Position numbers and translations under genes: made by a program
NCBI GenBank assembly: GCA_003223255.1
Contig: QHYJ01000016.1
Span: 1-63,120 of the forward strand
Length of the DNA stretch: 63,120 nucleotides
Source of the DNA: Acidobacteriota bacterium
GTDB lineage: Bacteria; Acidobacteriota; Terriglobia; Acidiferrales; UBA7541
Direction of reading: 5' to 3'
Shown: piece by piece, positions 58,187-63,120 of the stretch
Layout: every line of letters begins with the position of its first letter
How positions within the stretch are numbered: position 1 is the first letter of the stretch
The notes under the pieces: generated by a model
What the model was told of the DNA's origin: nothing
Seen by the model: only the letters and a program-made list of their open reading frames with translations
The model's database searches: none

Positions 58187-58567
58187 CTAACTTCCCGGTC
58201 TGTACTGCGCCCGGCTTGTGTCCGTCTCCCACAAAACCACGTCGGTCACGTTCGCGCCCGGCGGCATACCTTTCAATTGCTTTGTAAGCTCGTCGTAAAA
58301 ATACTTGGCCACATTTTCCGCCGAAGGATTCACTTTCGTGAAAGGCTCCAGGTCGTTCATGAACTGGTGGTCCAGCCGCCCCATGACCTCGCGAATAATC
58401 TGTTTCACCTGCACGAAGTCCACCAGCAAACCAATCGAATCGAGTTGCGGCCCCTCTACAGTCACGCGCACCCGGTAATTGTGCCCATGCGGATTTTCGC
58501 ACTTACCTTTGTAGCCGCGCAGAGCATGCCCCGCGGAAAACGTCTCTTCCACACTGACTTGAAACAT
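58187..58567 (-). CDS. queD: 6-carboxy-5,6,7,8-tetrahydropterin synthase
   Basis: QueD converts dihydroneopterin triphosphate to 6-carboxytetrahydropterin, the first specific step of preQ0 synthesis after FolE. The 126-residue protein has the zinc His at FSAGHALRGYKGKCENPHGH (first His, then HGH) and the catalytic Cys in KGKCENPHGH. FDVQ-like VDFVQVKQIIREVMGRLDHQ and NPSAENVAKYFYDEL are typical. It leads the queD-queE-queC group; folE and queF are not in the window. Confidence 0.94.
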   Translation of the reverse strand: MFQVSVEETFSAGHALRGYKGKCENPHGHNYRVRVTVEGPQLDSIGLLVDFVQVKQIIREVMGRLDHQFMNDLEPFTKVNPSAENVAKYFYDELTKQLKGMPPGANVTDVVLWETDTSRAQYRPGS

Positions 58568-58620
58568 GTCGCTCCAAACGGTCCCCGCCTGTTTTTTCCG
58601 GATTTCTTGTTCGTAACGCT

Positions 58621-60771
58621 TCAGGCGGGACTTGCCGAATTCGCTGCTTTCTCTTTGCCGCGTGCGTCTAAAAACCGCGCCACCTCGTTCGATTCGTGCG
58701 TCACCCGGTAGCGCGGCAGGGACTCTAGAAAAATTTTACCATAGGGCATCCGCTGAATCCTCGTATCCAGCAGCGCCAGCACGCCGCGGTCGCTTTTCGT
58801 GCGAATCAGCCGCCCAAATCCTTGCTTCAGCGACAGCACCGCTTGCGGCACTTGAAATTCCGCGAAGGCATTGCGCCCGTCTTCCTGCAGCGACTGCACC
58901 CGCGCCGCTACGACGGGATCGCTTGGCACCGCGAACGGCAGCCGGTCTACGATCACGCACGATAACTGCTCCCCCGGCACGTCCACGCCCTGCCAGAAGC
59001 TGGCCGTCGCGAACAGCACCGCCGCTTCCGTGTTCTTGAACCGTTCGAGCAGCGCCGATCGCGGCGCCGTTCCTTGCAATAACAACGGGAACGAGACGCG
59101 CGAGCGCACGCGTTCATACAAATCGTTCATTTGCGTGTAGCTGGTGAACAGGCAAAACGCGCGGCCCTGGCTGTGCTCCAGCAATTGCACGATTTCATCG
59201 GCCGCTTTGGCCGAGAATCCCGCGTCGCGCACGTCCGGCATTTTGCGCGGCAAGTACAGCAGCGCTTGCTGCCGATAATCGAATTCCGGCGGCAGCGTCC
59301 GCTCCTTGGCATGATCGATGCCCAGGCGCTGGCGAATGTAATCGAATCGCCCGCCGACCGTCAGCGTCGCGGAAGTCAGAATCACGGTGTCGAATTGTTC
59401 GAACAGCCGCTGCCGCAGGATCTGGCTCACGTCGATGGGCGTGGCCGTTAGGAATACGCCCTTGTTGCGCCGCTCGTACCAATACACGAAATTTTTTTCA
59501 TTCGATTCGAACAAAAATGTCAGTTCCTGCCGCAGCTCGAAGCCGCGCCGCGCCATGCGCGTCAGCTCTTCCGGTTTGTTGGTTTGCGCGGCCAGTCCGG
59601 TTTCCAGGCTTTTCAGGGAAGCGAGCAGCGCGTCGTACGTTTCCCGGTTCTGCTCCAGAAAAGCTTCGCGCTCCCGCCGCGAAAACGAAAACCGTCCTTC
59701 GCGCGGCGGAAACAATTCGAAAAAGCCCCGGCTGCGCTCGCGGATGCGCTGCGTTTTTCGCAGCAGCGAGGGCGTTCCCATGTGTAGCAGCCGCAGCGTC
59801 TGGTCCGTGTCCCGCGCCAGCTCCTCAAACCGGAAATTCGAGATCTGCCGCCCGAAATATTCGCTCGCCACGTCTTCCATCTCATGCGCTTCGTCGAACA
59901 CCACTGCCGAATATTCCGGCAAAATGCTCCCGAAATCGTCCTGCTTCAACGCCAGGTCCGCGAAGAACAAGTGATGATTCACGATAATCAGCTCGGCCTC
60001 TTTCGCGCGCTGGTGCATCCCCGTCACGAAACATGGATTAAACGATGGGCACTTCTGCCCCGTGCAGGTGTCGCGCCGCGCGTCAAGACGCCCCCACAAG
60101 TTCGAATCGTCCGGCAAAAACGTCAGCTCCGCGCGGTCGCCTGTCTCCGTCAGCTTCGCCCAATCCTTGATCTGCCGCAGCGCGTCGACTTCCTCAAAAC
60201 CCTTCAGCGGCGCCTGGTCCAGCATCTGATTTAATTTCGAGATGCACAGAAAATTCGACCGCCCTTTCATCACGGCAACCTTCAGGTTCGGCGCAAAGTG
60301 CTTCTGCAAAAACGGAATGTCTTTCTGGAAGAGTTGCTCTTGCAACGACTTCGTTGCCGTGGAGATCACCACGCGTCTTCCGCTGCAAATCGCAGGGACA
60401 AGATACGCCAGCGTCTTCCCCGTTCCCGTGCCCGCTTCCACAATCGCGTGGTGATGCGTTTCGAACGCATCGTGCACCAACTCTGCCATCTCCAGTTGCC
60501 CCGCGCGATATTCGTAGTCGGAGCTCACCACGGAGCAGTCGAAGCCGCCCTTCATGCATTTTTCAAGAAATCCGCCCGGGCCAAACACCTCTGGCATCGA
60601 CGGCTTGCCGGTCCCGGCCTCGCCCCGCCCTTTGCCGCTAGCCTGCTTCGACTCCGCCTTGCGCACGTCCAGATCATCGTCTAAAGGCACATACTGCCTC
60701 CCGGCGATTTTGGGCTCCCGCAGGACCTTTTCCGCCGCTGCCGTGTTCGAATTGGGTTTGGTGTTTCCCAC
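58621..60771 (-). CDS. dinG: ATP-dependent DNA helicase, DinG/XPD-like
   Basis: A 716-residue superfamily-2 helicase. Walker A is VEAGTGTGKTLAYL (about residues 112-125), and the Q/early motif is EYRAGQLEMAELVHDAF. The iron-sulfur-cluster Cys are in NFLCISKLN and in DTCTGQKCPSFNPC, four Cys in total, which fits the XPD/DinG 4Fe-4S domain. The DEAH box is VVFDEAHEMEDVAS, and the C-terminal motifs are LFATASFWQGVDVPGE and QGFGRLIRTKSDRGV. DinG unwinds R-loops and 5'-tailed DNA and acts in recombination repair. The first 60 residues are a Lys/Glu-rich, probably disordered tail. It lies 53 bp upstream of queD on the same strand. Confidence 0.92.
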   Translation of the reverse strand: MGNTKPNSNTAAAEKVLREPKIAGRQYVPLDDDLDVRKAESKQASGKGRGEAGTGKPSMPEVFGPGGFLEKCMKGGFDCSVVSSDYEYRAGQLEMAELVHDAFETHHHAIVEAGTGTGKTLAYLVPAICSGRRVVISTATKSLQEQLFQKDIPFLQKHFAPNLKVAVMKGRSNFLCISKLNQMLDQAPLKGFEEVDALRQIKDWAKLTETGDRAELTFLPDDSNLWGRLDARRDTCTGQKCPSFNPCFVTGMHQRAKEAELIIVNHHLFFADLALKQDDFGSILPEYSAVVFDEAHEMEDVASEYFGRQISNFRFEELARDTDQTLRLLHMGTPSLLRKTQRIRERSRGFFELFPPREGRFSFSRREREAFLEQNRETYDALLASLKSLETGLAAQTNKPEELTRMARRGFELRQELTFLFESNEKNFVYWYERRNKGVFLTATPIDVSQILRQRLFEQFDTVILTSATLTVGGRFDYIRQRLGIDHAKERTLPPEFDYRQQALLYLPRKMPDVRDAGFSAKAADEIVQLLEHSQGRAFCLFTSYTQMNDLYERVRSRVSFPLLLQGTAPRSALLERFKNTEAAVLFATASFWQGVDVPGEQLSCVIVDRLPFAVPSDPVVAARVQSLQEDGRNAFAEFQVPQAVLSLKQGFGRLIRTKSDRGVLALLDTRIQRMPYGKIFLESLPRYRVTHESNEVARFLDARGKEKAANSASPA

Positions 60772-61033
60772 GACCTCACCTGCGTTCCGCTTAGCGCGGC
60801 TTGCGACCAGCTACGATAGCACACTGACTAGCGCTACCTCACGCGAAGCCCCGGCCCAGCCAAAAAACTGCGGATGCTGTATCTTAATGGGTTCAAGGTC
60901 TTTGGCAGTTGAGCAACGTGTTTCGTTTTTGGAGTGCCCGCCCTTCCTCCGGCACGTTACTTTCAACCGGGGACGTTCCCATGTTTTTCCAGGGTGGGGA
61001 AGGAAAACGCAAACCATGTTCGTGGGGTGTTTC

Positions 61034-62455
61034 ATGAATCTCCGCAACGTTTTAACGGTCACGCTCTTGCTCGCCGCGTTCTCCCTGACCTCCTGCAGCG
61101 GCGCGAAAACAAGCGGGGGAGGGAGTGGAGGCAAAGCATCGGTCAGCCTGTCGATTTCGGATTCTGCTCCAGCGAACACGGCCATCATGAGCTTCACACT
61201 GCCGGTTCTCGGGGTCACGCTAACACCCTCAGGAGGAGGGAGCGCGGTATCCGTCGTGAGTTCCACGGCCAATTTTGAGCTGACTCGCTTGCAATCCGAT
61301 TCCGCCCTGGTCGCCGCCAATGTTTCCGTTGCGGCTGCCAGCTACACGGCCGTGAACGTCACTGTTTCTGCGCCCAGCGCGGTCCTGTTCAACGGCTCCG
61401 GCGCAGCGATTGGCTCCTGCGCTAATGCTGCCGTCTGCGCGCTACAGGGAAAAGCTGCCACCATCACATTTTCATTCCCGACAGGCGCGCCGCTGGTTCT
61501 CACGGCAAATCAGCATCAGTGGCTGGGCTTGGACTTCAATTATAACAATGCGATTGTCTCCGCGACCGGGAGCATAACCGTCGACGTCACCCAGCCCAAC
61601 GTGCTGACCGCGCTCACTACGCCGCTCACCGGTGTGTCTAACGGCGACTTTGCCAACATCGATGACTTCACGGGTCAGGTCACGGCCATCTCTAGCAGCA
61701 GCATCACGCTTAAGTCCACCGTGCGCGGCAGCTTGACCGCCTCCATCACCTCCACCATCCCGGTCAACGACCCGCAGTCTCAATGCACCGGCGGAGGAAA
61801 GCCGCTCTCCTGCATCCAAATGGGCTCCATCGTCAGCTTGCAAGGTGTGTTGACTAACACCGGCGCCGTGAACGGCACCGAGCTCGATATCATCGACGCG
61901 TCCACCTCGCCTGTTGACGAGGCCGAAGGCACCCTCTACGCCAACCCGGGCTGCGCCTCCGGTTTCGGGATGATTCTCAGCGACAGCTCCATCACCAGCA
62001 GTTCGCCTCTGGTAACCGCGGGCTTTGGAGCCAACATCTGTCTCACGCTCGGCACCAACGCTACCTTCACCATCGACGACGGCATTCTCACCAATCAGGG
62101 TGTGCCAACGGGAGGTTTCAGCAATCTCTTTGCAGGCCAAACCGTGCGCGCCAAAATTTCCAATGCGGTTTCCGGCAGCAACGTTATCAACGCAACGGCG
62201 TCCGGTTTCATTCTGCGTTTCTCGCGCCTCACCGCAACGGTCAGCTCGGTGACCACGCCGACTTTCACCATCACCGGTTTGCCTGCCTATTTTGCGGCGA
62301 CTCCGACCACCACGCCTTCCGTGCAGACCTACACAAACGCCACCCTCTTCGAGGGCGTCTTGAGCGCAGGCCAGACGGCATCCCTGAGCGCGCTTTTTCT
62401 GAACCCGCAGACCTCGCAGCAGCCGTTCCAGGCCGCCAAGGTTCGCGTGCCCTAG
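61034..62455 (+). CDS. Lipoprotein with DUF4382 domain and repeated Ser/Thr-rich beta domains
   Basis: From ATG 61034 the protein has 473 residues; ATG 61016 would add 6. The signal ends in the lipobox LTSC followed by SGAKTSGGGSGG, so it is lipid-anchored. Residues about 30-140 fit DUF4382 (ASVSLSISDSAPANTAIMSF, GVTLTPSGGG, SVAAASYTAVNVTVSAPSAV). The rest is rich in Ser, Thr and Asn with beta features like DUF5666 (DFTGQVTAISSSSITLKST, VSLQGVLTNTGAVNGTELDI). Such proteins are common in Acidobacteria and of unknown function; surface binding is plausible. It is followed by a strong terminator. Confidence 0.82.
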   Translation: MNLRNVLTVTLLLAAFSLTSCSGAKTSGGGSGGKASVSLSISDSAPANTAIMSFTLPVLGVTLTPSGGGSAVSVVSSTANFELTRLQSDSALVAANVSVAAASYTAVNVTVSAPSAVLFNGSGAAIGSCANAAVCALQGKAATITFSFPTGAPLVLTANQHQWLGLDFNYNNAIVSATGSITVDVTQPNVLTALTTPLTGVSNGDFANIDDFTGQVTAISSSSITLKSTVRGSLTASITSTIPVNDPQSQCTGGGKPLSCIQMGSIVSLQGVLTNTGAVNGTELDIIDASTSPVDEAEGTLYANPGCASGFGMILSDSSITSSSPLVTAGFGANICLTLGTNATFTIDDGILTNQGVPTGGFSNLFAGQTVRAKISNAVSGSNVINATASGFILRFSRLTATVSSVTTPTFTITGLPAYFAATPTTTPSVQTYTNATLFEGVLSAGQTASLSALFLNPQTSQQPFQAAKVRVP

Positions 62456-62481
62456 ATTTTCTCGGCCTCCGCAAGAGGCCA

Positions 62482-62518
62482 CGGGCTCCCCAGCAGGTTT
62501 GGAGAGCCCGCCTTTTTT
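62482..62518 (+). terminator. Intrinsic terminator of the DUF4382 lipoprotein gene
   Basis: CGGGCTC at 62482-62488 pairs with GAGCCCG at 62504-62510, followed by CCTTTTTT. It is 27 bp after the stop codon and of canonical form. Confidence 0.8.
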
Positions 62519-62650
62519 CATCGCAAATTTCTCGCTTCTTCCGTTCTCTTCTTGCGATCTTGCCACGTTCTGTTCTTTTTTCTCTCAACGGAACACGGAC
62601 AGTGAATTCCTGGAAACAGCGACTAGCAAACGGCAAACTGAAAACTAGCT

Positions 62651-63120
62651 TCACGCCGGCAATGGCCCGCCTACCGTGGTAGTGGGCGGCAGCGGCTGCA
62701 CCGCAGGCGTCGATGGCGCGCTCGTGGCCTGCGCGGGCTGGAAACGCCGGAACACCGCCAGCGAAATTGCTCCGATGCCCCAGAGAATCACAACAAACTT
62801 TATCCAGCCTCCTAGATGCGGAATCGTGGTGCACAACCGCACAATCACCACGCCCACGGCCATCCTTCCGACGAACGGCCAGAAATCGCTGGTGCGGCCC
62901 ATCAGCCATTGCCCTACAACGGTCCCCACAATGATCTGAGCAAAGTACAGCGCCGCAGACCATACAAACAGGGTGGAAATGCCGATGAACAGTCCCACAA
63001 CCGTGACGCAGGCAATGCATGCGGCGATCGGCACGCCAAACAGCACCAGCACGCCAAGCCCTGCGGCTGCCCCGTATTGCTCTGCGGATTTCACCGCCTC
63101 TTGCGAGAATGGCGTCATCA
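62651..63120 (-). CDS. Membrane protein, C-terminal part (may run off right edge)
   Basis: The reverse frame is open from the right edge (an ATG lies at 63118) to 62651. At least 155 residues with four hydrophobic segments are seen: LGVLVLFGVPIAACIACVTV, then VVGLFIGISTLFVWSAALYF, AQIIVGTVVGQWLMG and WIKFVVILWGIGAISLAVF, and a Pro/Thr-rich tail (PSTPAVQPLPPTTTVGGPLP). The pattern resembles the membrane C-terminus of polymer-forming/DUF-type cytoskeletal-like membrane proteins, whose soluble domain would lie beyond the edge. Whether ATG 63118 is the true start cannot be judged from the window. Confidence 0.6.
   Translation of the reverse strand, partial: MTPFSQEAVKSAEQYGAAAGLGVLVLFGVPIAACIACVTVVGLFIGISTLFVWSAALYFAQIIVGTVVGQWLMGRTSDFWPFVGRMAVGVVIVRLCTTIPHLGGWIKFVVILWGIGAISLAVFRRFQPAQATSAPSTPAVQPLPPTTTVGGPLPA

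Noticed and set aside
1-63120. Search for tRNA, rRNA and CRISPR arrays
   Set aside because: No cloverleaf with a GGTTCGANNCC arm, no rRNA core words and no regularly spaced direct repeats were recognised by eye in any intergenic region.

Overview
ORGANISM. The window looks like chromosomal sequence of a soil-type Acidobacteriota (Terriglobia/Koribacter-like) bacterium. Supporting signs are GC-rich coding sequence, two large Oar-like TonB-dependent receptors with carboxypeptidase-regulatory N-termini, several secreted DUF4097/FecR/DUF4382-type proteins, the futalosine menaquinone genes mqnA and mqnC, a preQ0 cluster, and an ECF sigma / zinc-finger anti-sigma / DUF4097 / PDZ cluster. This is inferred from gene content; no rRNA or tRNA was seen to confirm it. 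LAYOUT. 1-12.5 kb: 5' part of a TldD/PmbA protease (runs off the left edge), FecR protein, large TonB-dependent receptor, PilZ protein, small membrane protein, a MarR-like relic, a 4-OT tautomerase, a zinc-ribbon coiled-coil protein overlapping an RNase HI-like gene, a frameshifted zinc-ribbon membrane protein, then mqnC and mqnA. 12.5-24.2 kb: frameshifted metzincin-like protease, an NGP-repeat secreted protein, a 1,021-residue kinase/M23/aminotransferase fusion, a secreted ankyrin protein coupled to a GH113-like lipoprotein, and a second TonB-dependent receptor. 24.2-31.2 kb: decayed dprA, topA, xerC, an outer-membrane protein, an unidentified pseudogene and a Gly/His/Tyr-rich secreted protein. 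31.4-44.2 kb: DinB-like protein, two tandem TlpA thioredoxins with CcdA, a three-gene lipid head-group cassette (CDP-alcohol phosphotransferase, HAD phosphatase, PAP2 protein), class V aminotransferase with ketopantoate reductase-like gene, TonB protein, rsmD and recG. 44.3-53.7 kb: a very long frameshifted CPBP-type membrane protein, then the sigma/anti-sigma/DUF4097/PDZ cluster. 53.8-63.1 kb: an orphan PqqD plus lasso-peptide B2 pair, a TPR protein, queC-queE-two small membrane ORFs-queD, dinG, a DUF4382 lipoprotein, and a partial membrane protein at the right edge. HOW THE GENES WORK TOGETHER. The clearest units are menaquinone synthesis (mqnA, mqnC), 7-deazaguanine synthesis (queD, queE, queC), periplasmic thiol reduction (ccdA plus two tlpA), DNA topology and chromosome dimer resolution (topA, xerC), and a probable envelope-stress operon (48.1-53.7 kb). 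The most interesting items are the kinase-M23-phospholyase fusion, the lipid cassette that resembles bacterial inositol-lipid loci, the dprA relic in its ancestral place beside topA, a palindromic in-frame insertion in the HAD gene, and an unusual number of single-base frameshifts and decaying genes.
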